From Parcubacteria group bacterium GW2011_GWA2_48_9 (GTDB lineage: Bacteria; Patescibacteriota; Patescibacteriia; UBA10025), in NCBI GenBank assembly GCA_001003705.1, contig LCPQ01000005.1, positions 1 through 47,126 on the forward strand: a stretch of 47,126 bases of DNA, written 5' to 3'. A model generated the notes under the pieces. The model made no database searches, was not told the origin of the DNA, and was given only the letters and a program-made list of their open reading frames with translations. The translations under genes were made by a program, and so were the position numbers. Shown here piece by piece: positions 17,320 to 24,672 of the stretch; the stretch's first letter is position 1, and every line of letters starts with the position of its first letter.

Positions 17320-17712
17320 TTACCCGCACCCGATGTAGTGTCGGACGTCGGACCTAAAGTGAGAAATCACGATACAGATACAATCCAGACGGTACGGTTG
17401 ATTAATGATGCCATGTCGTTGTACATATTTTGCAATAGCTCTACGAATTCTTTGGAGTTTAAAGGGTGTGAGCGCATACTCTGGCTCACCAAATAACCTA
17501 CTACGTCTCGTTTTGACCTCAATAAAAACAAATTCCCCTTGATCTAGTGCGATGAGATCCAATTCACCTTCCCGAGCAGTCACATGCTGGTCAACTACTT
17601 CATAACCATGTTGTCGTACGAAATCAAATGCAATGCGCTCGCCAATGCGACCGAGTGCTTGATAATACGTTTCACATGTAGGAAGAGAGGCGCTTCGTGT
17701 AGCGAGGCGCAT
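17320..17712 (-). CDS. YraN family endonuclease-like protein
   Basis: A 130-residue UPF0102/YraN protein with a restriction-endonuclease-like fold. The motif set is GRIGERIAFDFV (about 21-32), EGELDLIALD (about 48-57) and FIEVKTRRS (about 62-70), giving the E, D, ExK residues of the PD-(D/E)XK type. It lies in a small operon rnhB-methyltransferase-yraN; rnhB-yraN neighbourhood is common in bacteria. The cellular role is unsettled, with links to DNA processing. Confidence 0.88.
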   Translation of the reverse strand: MRLATRSASLPTCETYYQALGRIGERIAFDFVRQHGYEVVDQHVTAREGELDLIALDQGEFVFIEVKTRRSRLFGEPEYALTPFKLQRIRRAIAKYVQRHGIINQPYRLDCICIVISHFRSDVRHYIGCG

Positions 17713-17736
17713 AGTGAATATGTGTTATGCGGGATC

Positions 17737-18291
17737 CTACCGAACAAAAATCATGCCGAAGTGATATCGGCCAGCATCAAACGTTTTCTCGAGATGCATG
17801 CCGCATGCCTGTGCGTGCCGTTCCACTTCGCCAGGTGAGACGAGATCAGAAGGATTTGGGCCGAAGCTCAACCCCCCCGTTTTCCAGTCTATGATTACTA
17901 GTTTACCTTTTGGTGCGACCATGCGCACGGCCTCTTTAATCATCATTCCTTTATCGTGAGCTTGAAACAGTGTATTAATGATTAATGCAAAGTCGAGGGT
18001 ACCACTCCTGATTTGTTTCGTGGCGCCGTATCGTTCCAAGTTTGACCAGACCGGCACAACATTCTTAACTCCCTCAAGCGCGATTTTACTTTGTAAACCG
18101 GACAATGCGTGTTTCAGCACATCGACACCATAGGAGACTCCGCGATCACCGACGACTTTTGCCGCTTGGAAAACAAAATACCCCGCACCGCCGCATCCCA
18201 GGTCGGCAATCTGATGTCCATAGCGGACACCTATGTCATGGAGTATGCGTGCTGGATTGAGAAACTGATTTCCTGAAGCGGCTTTTCCCAT
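17737..18291 (-). CDS. Class I SAM-dependent methyltransferase
   Basis: A 184-residue Rossmann-fold methyltransferase. Motif I is IADLGCGGAGYF (about 28-39), with an acidic residue at the end of strand 2 (YGVDVL) and DFALIINTLFQ as motif IV. The shape resembles the UbiE/Methyltransf_11 group. The substrate is unknown. It lies 15 bp after rnhB and 24 bp before yraN. Confidence 0.82.
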   Translation of the reverse strand: MGKAASGNQFLNPARILHDIGVRYGHQIADLGCGGAGYFVFQAAKVVGDRGVSYGVDVLKHALSGLQSKIALEGVKNVVPVWSNLERYGATKQIRSGTLDFALIINTLFQAHDKGMMIKEAVRMVAPKGKLVIIDWKTGGLSFGPNPSDLVSPGEVERHAQACGMHLEKTFDAGRYHFGMIFVR

Positions 18292-18306
18292 AGTACTCTT
18301 AGTATA

Positions 18307-18924
18307 TCACTGGCAATTTTTTTTCACCATGTCTCGTATTGGTGCGAATGATAACCGATGAATAGCGCAAGTGCCGAGTGCATACAGCGAAGTCATGTGT
18401 CGGGAGGTGCCGTACCCTTTGTGCGCGTCAAATGCATATCCCGGGAAACGTTTGTTAAACGTACTCATCATGCGGTCACGCGTCACCTTAGCGACTATCG
18501 ACGCAGCGGCGATTGATTCGCTAATCGCGTCGCCATCTATGATAGAACGTGAAGGCATACGGAAATGAACCGGCAAGGCGTCAACCAGGACGAAATCCGG
18601 CGGTGTGGATAGTTTTACTACTGCCCGTTTTATTGCCAGCTTATTTGCAAAACTGATTCCGCGCTTATCAATGACAGCTGGTGACACGGTATGTACCGCC
18701 CAGGATACGGCGCATTTAGTGATACGCTCAAAAAGTGCTTCTCGAGTTGCCGGAGTAAGCCGCTTAGAATCGTCGATTCCAGTAATACCATGTCTTGATG
18801 GTAAAATGACTGCTGCGGCCACAAGCGGCCCAGCCCATGCGCCACGCCCCACTTCATCGACGCCGGCAATGTACGTATATCCTTTTCGTTTAAGCATGCG
18901 TTCATGGTAGCGCGTAGCTGGCAT
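18307..18924 (-). CDS. rnhB: Ribonuclease HII
   Basis: A 205-residue enzyme that cuts RNA of RNA-DNA hybrids and single ribonucleotides in DNA. The signature is AGVDEVGRGAWAGPLVAAAV, then FVLVDALP and SIVAKVTRDRMM, giving the four acidic catalytic residues. I chose ATG 18924 rather than upstream ATGs at 18939/18942, because a TATACT box (18936-18931) lies exactly 6 nt before it, so the mRNA should start at or next to this codon. Confidence 0.93.
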   Translation of the reverse strand: MPATRYHERMLKRKGYTYIAGVDEVGRGAWAGPLVAAAVILPSRHGITGIDDSKRLTPATREALFERITKCAVSWAVHTVSPAVIDKRGISFANKLAIKRAVVKLSTPPDFVLVDALPVHFRMPSRSIIDGDAISESIAAASIVAKVTRDRMMSTFNKRFPGYAFDAHKGYGTSRHMTSLYALGTCAIHRLSFAPIRDMVKKNCQ

Positions 18925-18930
18925 AGCATC

Positions 18931-18936
18931 AGTATA
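18931..18936 (-). promoter_or_regulatory. -10 box of rnhB, leaderless arrangement
   Basis: TATACT on the minus strand, separated by 6 nt from the rnhB ATG at 18924. I see no good -35 element. Confidence 0.5.
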
Positions 18937-18956
18937 CATCACAAACGTTTAGATAC

Positions 18957-19315
18957 GATAAAGGCCGTTGTACGCCTCTATACAAAGTTGTTTTTAAGGC
19001 GCAACGGCCTTTGAAACTTCTCAGACATGGCTGTTAACCGCCCGGAGGCAGTTAGCAACACTCGAGTCTTAGAAGTCTTTATCCTCATCGTTAGCTCACT
19101 CTTGATGAGTGAAATTCCCCACCACCTCGTGGTTTGTCTCTTCTGACAATTAAGTCCGAAAGGATAAACCTTTTTATTTTGTGTTGGGTTTTCAGCCGGT
19201 GAGCACGGCATATTCGGCAGTAGAGAAAGATCCGCCAAAATTGACTTTTTTTTTGAAAGATCTTTCCCAGCTGCCCTTACTGACCCCCTATAGAAGAGCC
19301 TTTTCTAAGCTCAAC
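18957..19315 (-). ncRNA. Unidentified structured RNA, about 360 nt
   Basis: This fills most of the 526-bp gene-free stretch between rnhB and the kinase gene. It has its own strong promoter. On the minus strand, helices are: GGCAG/CTGCC plus a 10-bp stem (19275-19259 with 19232-19216); TTTATCCT/AGGATAAA (19168-19161 with 19085-19078) enclosing three hairpins at 19149-19134, 19133-19121 and 19112-19096; TAACTGCC-TCCG-GGCGGTTA (19054-19035) with a C(UNCG)G tetraloop; and an 11-bp stem at the 3' end (19012-19002 with 18970-18960). A G-U pair in the tetraloop stem, which would be a C-A mismatch on the plus strand, favours the minus strand. At 19095-19069 a frame reads ANDEDKDF-stop, like the start of tmRNA tags, but I find no T-arm or CCA end, nor motifs of RNase P, SRP or 6S RNA. 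Confidence 0.6.
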
Positions 19316-19321
19316 AGCATG

Positions 19322-19350
19322 AGTATAGCACGATTTGAAGAGGGTGTCAA
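19322..19350 (-). promoter_or_regulatory. Strong promoter of the structured RNA
   Basis: TTGACA (19350-19345), a 17-nt spacer and TATACT (19327-19322), nearly perfect sigma-70 consensus. The predicted start is near 19315. It is among the best promoters in the window and has no protein gene directly after it. Confidence 0.8.
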
Positions 19351-19425
19351 CATCCTTCCATGGTTTACGGCCTACAGTCGGCAACTTTTAGTTGTGAACG
19401 GGTAATCTATACTGTCTAATCGACT

Positions 19426-19452
19426 AAAAAAGCCATAATCGATAGTCTATGG
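19426..19452 (-). terminator. Rho-independent terminator of the rpsO-pnp-kinase operon
   Basis: On the minus strand CCATA (19452-19448) pairs with TATGG (19437-19433), followed by C and six T (19431-19426). It lies 16 bp after the kinase stop. Confidence 0.6.
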
Positions 19453-19468
19453 ACTGTAGCCAGCTTTC

Positions 19469-20038
19469 CTAGACTTTTTCTCGTAACTTACTTTCAACAA
19501 ATTTCAGAACTTGGTTGAATTCTATTTCTGGACTGAGTGTCGTCGCATCCAGGTACAAATCGTAATGAGAGGGTTCGAAAATATTGAGCCCGTAGTATTG
19601 CTGATAGCGTTTCGTATCGCTTTGCAGTCGTTTCTTTACTGATGAAAGTACATCTTCATAATTATTAAGACCCGGTGCTTCATTTCGCTTTTGTTTCTGT
19701 TGTTGGATGGCACCCCAAATGCGACGCGCACCTTCCTCGTCAGAGACTTCTAGGAAGATTTTTAGAGAGTGAGGGATAAAGTGGAAAGCAGTCCTACTTT
19801 CCAATACGATATTATCCCGTTCTTTGCCAATTTTTTCTATGTACTCGTCGAATCCCTTATCGCCTTCCGAATTCGTTTCACTCCAGGCATTGAATTCAGC
19901 GAGTGTCATACCTTTTTTACGCGCCATCTCCCGTCGCATTTCGCCGATATAAATGCGCTCAAAGCCAAGAGCCGCGGCAAGCTTCTCCGCCACGGTGCTT
20001 TTTCCTGATCCTGGCTTACCACTGACGCTAATAATCAT
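19469..20038 (-). CDS. Small P-loop nucleotide kinase (cytidylate-kinase-like)
   Basis: A 189-residue kinase with P-loop SGKPGSGKST (about 6-15) and a LAEFNAWSE segment as in the short archaeal-type cytidylate kinases. Later come IVLESRTAFHFIP and a lid-like region around ARRIWGAI. It could phosphorylate CMP/dCMP, but a related nucleoside or nucleotide is possible. It starts 21 nt after the pnp stop and is followed by a terminator. PNPase releases nucleoside diphosphates, so a nucleotide kinase next to pnp is metabolically sensible. Confidence 0.72.
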   Translation of the reverse strand: MIISVSGKPGSGKSTVAEKLAAALGFERIYIGEMRREMARKKGMTLAEFNAWSETNSEGDKGFDEYIEKIGKERDNIVLESRTAFHFIPHSLKIFLEVSDEEGARRIWGAIQQQKQKRNEAPGLNNYEDVLSSVKKRLQSDTKRYQQYYGLNIFEPSHYDLYLDATTLSPEIEFNQVLKFVESKLREKV

Positions 20039-20059
20039 ATTCGCGCGTGGTGCGAGTGT

Positions 20060-22297
20060 TTATTGGAATCGGCGCGGAATCGGCCGCCCACGTCGCGGGC
20101 CACCCTGATTAAATCCGCCATGAGGACGCATGGGGCGACGAGGCGGTGGCTCATATCCTTCGATGAGCGCGTTGACAGAGAGTGAGATGCGATTACGCTC
20201 TTTATCGATATCCATCACCTTGACTTTCAGCGTGTCGCCAATATTGGCCTTGTCCGTTACTTTGTTCACGTGTTCAGGGGCAAGTTCTGAAATATGCACC
20301 ATGCCGTCTCTTCCAGGAAGTATTTCAACTATTGCGCCAATTTCATTTCCACTCATGTCTTTAATAATCTGTGTTACCTTTCCTTCATAGATTTCACCAA
20401 CTTTAACTTCCTTGGTCAGATCTTCAATGAATTTCTTTGCACGATCGGACATTTCGGCGCTGTGCGAAGTGATCATGACGAGACCATCATCTTCGATATC
20501 GATTTTCATGACATCAGCTCCTCCACACACTTCAATAATCTTATTAATCGTTTCTCCGCCTTTTCCAATGATTGTTCGGATTTTTTCCGGATCAATTTTG
20601 ATAGATGTGATGCGTGGCGCGTACGGCGACAGTTCAGACCGCGGCTGCGAGATCGTCTTATCCATCACGTCGAGGATTTTTATTCTCGCCTCTCTGGCAG
20701 TTGTCAGCGTATCGCGAACGATAGCCGATGAAATGCCGTGCAGCTTTGTATCCATTTGTATCGCAGTGATGCCTTTCCGCGTACCCGCGACTTTGAAATC
20801 CATATCACCGCTATGGTCTTCGACGCCCTGGATGTCAGTCAGAAGTTTGTACTTCGATTCGTCGTGTTCGTCGGTGATCAATCCGATTGAAATACCTGCT
20901 ACGGCGGCACTGATTGGCATGCCAGCATCCATGAGGGCCAGGCTTGAGCCGCACACCGACGCTTGGGATGTTGAACCATTCGACGAGAGTACTTCAGATA
21001 CTACCCTCACGGTATATGGGAATGTTTCTTTGTCCGGGAGAAGCGGTAACAGGGCCTTTTCTGCCAGTGCCCCGTGGCCGATTTCTCGCCGTCCCGGGCC
21101 TCGCAGGGGAGCTACCTCACCTACGGAAAACCCTGGGAAATTATAGTGGTGCATGTATCGTTTCTTGCCGGAAAGCTCCATCGTATCGAGGAATTGTTCA
21201 TCTCCGGGCGAGCCAAGGGTAACGACGGAGAGAATCTGCGTTTCACCGCGCTGGAATAGGGCCGATCCGTGAGTTCGCGGCAAGATACCGGCAGATGCCG
21301 ACAATGGCCGTATTTCATTGAGAGATCGCCCATCGACACGTTGGCCCTTTTCTAAGACCATGGCTCGGGTACGTTCTTCGTAGAGTTTTTCCACGATGCC
21401 GAGTGCTTGCGCGCGATCATCTTTTGATACCTCATTATCTGCTTTTAATATGACGTCCAGTTCTTCGGTGATACTCGCTACGGTTGCTACGTGACTGAGC
21501 TTATCGGCTGGTTCGCCAAATAGAGTATCAAGCTTCGGTTTGCAGAAATCCATCACTTTCCGGCGGATCCGTTCGTCGATAAGGTCGGCTTGAGGAATTG
21601 ACAATTTTTGCTGTCCAACTGCAGCTCGCACTTCTTCAATTAACTGCAAAATGGGCTGGATGTGTTGATGAGCGAATTCTATTGCTTCCTGTATGACTGA
21701 TTCTTCAATTTGGTTTCCTCCAGCTTCAATCATAATGACTTTGTCAGCCGTACCGCATACGACGAGATCGAAGTCGCTCTTTATTCGCGCTTCGTACGTA
21801 GGGTTGATAACCCATTCACCGTTAATACGTCCGATGCGAATACCGGCAATTGGTCCTGCCCATGGGATGGGCGAAATAGAGAGTGCCGCGGATGCCGCGA
21901 CGACTGATTGTACGTCGGGGTCGTTTTCCTGATCCATCGAAAGTACGGTCAACACTACTTGTACGTCTTTTCGCAAGCGTTCCTCGAAAAGCGGGCGGAT
22001 GGTTCTATCGACGAGGCGAGACGTAAGGATGGCTTCATCTGACGGACGCCCTTCACGTTTGATAAAACGCGAACCCTTGATTTTTCCGGCGGCGTAGAGA
22101 CGTTCCTCGAAGTCTACGAGCAGAGGAAAATAATTTATTCCCTCCCGCTCTTTTTGGCCCATTACTGCTGTCGCTAAAACAAGCGTATCACCGTATTGTA
22201 CGGTGCATGCGCCATGCGCCTGTCCTGCAAACTGGCCGGTGCTTATTATAAGTTTTTTACCGCCGATTTCTTTCTCGAACGTTTTCTTTTCACTCAT
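20060..22297 (-). CDS. pnp: Polyribonucleotide nucleotidyltransferase
   Basis: A 745-residue 3'-5' phosphorolytic exoribonuclease. Domain order is RNase PH-like 1 (about 1-140), a helical domain, RNase PH-like 2 (about 315-540, with GRPSDEAILTSR in the first half and QASVCGSSLALMDAG in the second), KH (IIGKGGETINKI near 570) and S1 (about 625-700). The C-terminal tail is basic and rich in Arg, Pro and Gly. Full length for the family. A large hairpin precedes the gene, and an NYN-domain gene separates it from rpsO. Confidence 0.97.
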   Translation of the reverse strand: MSEKKTFEKEIGGKKLIISTGQFAGQAHGACTVQYGDTLVLATAVMGQKEREGINYFPLLVDFEERLYAAGKIKGSRFIKREGRPSDEAILTSRLVDRTIRPLFEERLRKDVQVVLTVLSMDQENDPDVQSVVAASAALSISPIPWAGPIAGIRIGRINGEWVINPTYEARIKSDFDLVVCGTADKVIMIEAGGNQIEESVIQEAIEFAHQHIQPILQLIEEVRAAVGQQKLSIPQADLIDERIRRKVMDFCKPKLDTLFGEPADKLSHVATVASITEELDVILKADNEVSKDDRAQALGIVEKLYEERTRAMVLEKGQRVDGRSLNEIRPLSASAGILPRTHGSALFQRGETQILSVVTLGSPGDEQFLDTMELSGKKRYMHHYNFPGFSVGEVAPLRGPGRREIGHGALAEKALLPLLPDKETFPYTVRVVSEVLSSNGSTSQASVCGSSLALMDAGMPISAAVAGISIGLITDEHDESKYKLLTDIQGVEDHSGDMDFKVAGTRKGITAIQMDTKLHGISSAIVRDTLTTAREARIKILDVMDKTISQPRSELSPYAPRITSIKIDPEKIRTIIGKGGETINKIIEVCGGADVMKIDIEDDGLVMITSHSAEMSDRAKKFIEDLTKEVKVGEIYEGKVTQIIKDMSGNEIGAIVEILPGRDGMVHISELAPEHVNKVTDKANIGDTLKVKVMDIDKERNRISLSVNALIEGYEPPPRRPMRPHGGFNQGGPRRGRPIPRRFQ

Positions 22298-22317
22298 AAG
22301 TTATACGCTGTCTCGAT

Positions 22318-22386
22318 CGGCAGGCTTCTGACCTCACGGTTCGCGTCTTTTCGTAGACGATATCGGTGAGTTCAGCGTGTCTGCCG
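22318..22386 (-). promoter_or_regulatory. Large stem-loop in the pnp leader
   Basis: On the minus strand the arms CGGCAG...CTGCCG, CTGA...TCAG, CTCAC...GTGAG and GTCT...AGAC are nested in one 69-nt hairpin. It fills most of the 103-bp gap before pnp. In Escherichia coli a leader hairpin cut by RNase III and degraded by PNPase gives autocontrol; a similar role is inferred here. Confidence 0.6.
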
Positions 22387-22400
22387 TCCGGGACTAGCAG

Positions 22401-22934
22401 TTAGTGATTAATTAGTCTTCGTATCGGGCCCATGCGACTGGAACCGAGAAGGTACTTTTTCTTATCTTTACTTAGATCAATGAATTCATCAGCCTGTTCA
22501 ATGATTTTATGTGAGGATGATTCGCCGAATGCCATAACCTCCACATAATGGCCATGATTCTGTAAGTATTCAATCAGCGGCTCATAATCTCCGTCACCAC
22601 TAACGAGGATAATGACATCGAGTTTATTCGACATACGGATGGTATCCATGGCAATGCCTACGTCCCAGTCACCTTTTTTCATCCCGGATCCGAAAATCTG
22701 GAGATTCTTCATTTTAACCTCGAATCCTTGCAACGATAAAGCTTCGAAAAATTTCTGCTCCTCCGGATTATTAGCTCTAATGACGTAGGCTATGGCGCGA
22801 ATTAGCTTCCGGCTTGCCACTCCTGATTCTAGGATATTTGCGAAGTTAACCTTTGATCCGTAGAGGTTTTTCGCCGAGTAGTACATGTTTTGAACGTCGA
22901 CGAAGACGCCGACACGTTGCTCAGTATGCTTCAT
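22401..22934 (-). CDS. NYN-domain (LabA/DUF88) protein, putative RNase
   Basis: A 177-residue NYN/PIN-like protein. The acidic active-site motifs are [17 protein letters not shown] (about 10-26), [11 protein letters not shown] (about 87-97) and [11 protein letters not shown] (about 110-120). The family includes metal-dependent RNases. Its ATG overlaps the rpsO stop by 4 nt, and it lies directly before pnp, so translation is coupled to S15 and it is probably an RNA-processing enzyme linked to ribosomes or PNPase (inference). Confidence 0.85.
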   Translation of the reverse strand: MKHTEQRVGVFVDVQNMYYSAKNLYGSKVNFANILESGVASRKLIRAIAYVIRANNPEEQKFFEALSLQGFEVKMKNLQIFGSGMKKGDWDVGIAMDTIRMSNKLDVIILVSGDGDYEPLIEYLQNHGHYVEVMAFGESSSHKIIEQADEFIDLSKDKKKYLLGSSRMGPIRRLINH

Positions 22935-23311
22935 GATGATTTTTCTATCTTTCCTTCAGTTTCTTCTTCAATCTCTTCTTTGCTGTCTGGACCAAAATCG
23001 GATTGCATCGGTGTGCCAAAGCCCGTCGCTTCAGAAGGTGTGATGATAATTTTCAACTTCAACTTTTTCGAAAGCTCCTCGGCGCTTTTCTGGTCCTCTT
23101 TTTGCAGATGCTTAAAGAGTCTGCGGCGCATTCCGACCTTACGTAAAAGCCCTCTCCGTGAGGAGAAGTCCTTCTTGTGGGATTTGAGATGGTCGGTCAG
23201 CTGGATGATTTCTTCAGTCAGGATGGCTATCTGCACCTCGGGAGAACCGGTATCGGACTCGTGAGTCTTGAATTTCTTTATGATTTTGTCTTTTTGCTCT
23301 TTGGTGAGCAT
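22931..23311 (-). CDS. rpsO: 30S ribosomal protein S15 with acidic C-terminal extension
   Basis: Residues 1-88 are a normal S15, with [20 protein letters not shown] and the [17 protein letters not shown] segment that bind 16S rRNA helix 20-22. A further ~38 residues follow, ending in an acidic run ([15 protein letters not shown]). Bacterial S15 is usually 88-89 residues, so the tail is an addition. It is the first gene of the rpsO-NYN-pnp-kinase operon, with a strong promoter and a hairpin leader. No Shine-Dalgarno lies close to the ATG. Confidence 0.95.
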   Translation of the reverse strand: MLTKEQKDKIIKKFKTHESDTGSPEVQIAILTEEIIQLTDHLKSHKKDFSSRRGLLRKVGMRRRLFKHLQKEDQKSAEELSKKLKLKIIITPSEATGFGTPMQSDFGPDSKEEIEEETEGKIEKSS

Positions 23312-23339
23312 GATGTTTGGTCAATTAAGAATTAGCGAT

Positions 23340-23390
23340 CGGTATTCCGAGCTGAAGGGGACCACTCCTTCTAGATAGCCCAGGATACCG
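23340..23390 (-). promoter_or_regulatory. Hairpin in the rpsO leader, candidate S15 autoregulatory site
   Basis: On the minus strand CGGTATCC (23390-23383) pairs with GG(A)ATACCG (23348-23340); this stem stacks on GGGCT/AGCTC, with an inner GAAGG/CCTTC. A G-U pair next to a G-C pair, a motif S15 binds in known leaders, is present in the GGGCT/AGCTC helix. A GAAGGAG sequence is inside the hairpin but too far from the ATG to be its ribosome site. Confidence 0.5.
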
Positions 23391-23411
23391 AAACGGAAGT
23401 AAGTGGATGGT

Positions 23412-23440
23412 ATTCTACCTTAGAGCCTCTCTCCTGTCAA
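23412..23440 (-). promoter_or_regulatory. Promoter of the rpsO-pnp operon
   Basis: TTGACA (23440-23435), 17-nt spacer, TAGAAT (23417-23412). It overlaps the stop of the upstream small gene. Predicted leader is about 94 nt. Confidence 0.75.
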
Positions 23441-23775
23441 CCATGTGGTTGCTTCTCTTGAGAAGTGGATGCCTGAGGATAGCGTTTCTTTTTGTCAATA
23501 ACTGATAACCCTGCGGCCGACACTACGAAATAGACCGTCCAATCGATCGCCATATTTTTGAAATTGTATGTCGGATAGCCTTTTGATAAGGCAGCGGACA
23601 AACATTGATCATTGGACGGCTGAGTTTGTAGAGTCTCTATAAAGCTTAGAGGGAATCCCGCTTCGTTATACACATGGCAGACGTCACTTACCTCGGTTCG
23701 AATGATGGCTGGAGAGAGCAAGGTTACGGCGGTTGCACTGATGATGGAGCCGATAATTACACCGACTTTCTTCAT
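23437..23775 (-). CDS. Small membrane protein of unknown function
   Basis: A 112-residue protein if it starts at ATG 23775 (MKKVGVIIGSIISATAVTLL), which gives a clean N-terminal signal anchor; an upstream in-frame start at 23838 would add an unlikely polar stretch. After an exported loop with two cysteines (VCHVYNEAG, NDQCLSAAL) comes a second membrane helix (IDWTVYFVVSAAGLSVI) and a basic tail. I recognise no family. It lies between another membrane protein gene and rpsO on the same strand. Confidence 0.6.
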   Translation of the reverse strand: MKKVGVIIGSIISATAVTLLSPAIIRTEVSDVCHVYNEAGFPLSFIETLQTQPSNDQCLSAALSKGYPTYNFKNMAIDWTVYFVVSAAGLSVIDKKKRYPQASTSQEKQPHG

Positions 23776-23879
23776 GAATTCATTTTCTATAATATTTCTT
23801 GATTGACGTAGAAGTGTAGCTCTGTTTTTTACGCACACAGCTTAAAAGTCAATGAGCGTATAATGACTCACCTACGTGA

Positions 23880-24491
23880 TTATGGGCACTGTCTGCATGT
23901 CCCAGACCAACCGGAATAGAGATCGCCGGGGCGACCGCCAGACGGGTAACATTCTCCGTTCGCCCTGTATTGCTCTCCTCCGGAATAATACGTGCCAGAG
24001 CAACTCCACAGATTTCCACAGCCCGTCGGTGTACATGTGCTGCCAGAGCTATCTCCACCAGGCGATGAGGATTGATCAGTCGTCGTTGTAGAAGTTTGGG
24101 AAGCAGCGTAGGCAATGATGAATACAATGATCATGATCATAATGAAAAAGAATACGCCTGCGCTAGAGGAAGAACTTGCGGAAGGTTTGGGGGAGACCTG
24201 AGCAGGCTGAACAACAATTTGAGCAGTTCCTGGTCCGTTAACCATCTTTTTCGTATCATCCTCAAGTCCGCCAAATGCGATATAGAGGAAGATTCTCAGA
24301 ATCGCATTGATGATTATATAATATGCGACGACACCGACTGCCAAGATAATTGCATTTTTTTGTATGTTGTCGGCAGTAATTCCCTTGATCAAATATGCAT
24401 CAACTCCAACAAATACTGGAAGTATTAAAAACAATACTTTCAATGTACGATAATACCATTTTTGCTCCAAAATCGATTTCTTTATTGACAT
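23880..24491 (-). CDS. Three-helix membrane protein with Cys/Ser-rich exported tail
   Basis: A 203-residue protein, starting at ATG 24491 (MSIKKSILEQKWYYR). It has two N-terminal membrane helices, a short cytoplasmic Pro/Ser region, a third helix (VFFFIMIMIIVFIIAYAA), then a ~70-residue exported tail with at least six cysteines and many Ser, Thr and Gly. The tail contains SGTYYSGG, which matches SGSYYAGG in the large protein at 29915-31693. Cysteine spacing suggests disulfide bonds outside the membrane. No known family. Confidence 0.65.
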   Translation of the reverse strand: MSIKKSILEQKWYYRTLKVLFLILPVFVGVDAYLIKGITADNIQKNAIILAVGVVAYYIIINAILRIFLYIAFGGLEDDTKKMVNGPGTAQIVVQPAQVSPKPSASSSSSAGVFFFIMIMIIVFIIAYAASQTSTTTTDQSSSPGGDSSGSTCTPTGCGNLWSCSGTYYSGGEQYRANGECYPSGGRPGDLYSGWSGTCRQCP

Positions 24492-24597
24492 ATATAAACA
24501 GTAAGGCTCAGTTTGATTATACATCCTTTATAAAACCCTGGGTAATAGACAGTAGATATTTTCTCTGATGTGTCGTATAATATTATAAGTTATGAGT

Positions 24598-24662
24598 AGT
24601 AAGTATCGAATAGCGAGAAATGAGGGTTGCGAACCTTAACTTATCGCTCACTTCCCATTACT
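24598..24662 (+). promoter_or_regulatory. Nested hairpin in front of the recombinase gene
   Basis: AGTAA (24598-24602)/TTACT (24658-24662) encloses AGCGA/TCGCT (24612-24616 with 24644-24648), which encloses AGGGTT/AACCTT (24623-24628 with 24632-24637). It lies 10 nt before the ATG. A TATAAT at 24576-24581 may be its -10 box. It may control translation or be a DNA palindrome. Confidence 0.4.
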
Positions 24663-24672
24663 TGCCATCATC

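Noticed and set aside
18978-19238. An 86-codon minus-strand reading frame in the rnhB-kinase gap
   Set aside because: It begins with TTG without a ribosome site, has an implausible composition, and lies wholly over the helices of the structured RNA.
18957-19315. Calling the structured RNA a tmRNA
   Set aside because: The ANDEDKDF frame is suggestive, but no T-arm, acceptor pairing or CCA end is present.
20412-21146. A 244-codon plus-strand frame opposite pnp
   Set aside because: It is a shadow of the highly conserved pnp coding sequence; no promoter or ribosome site, and no recognisable domain.
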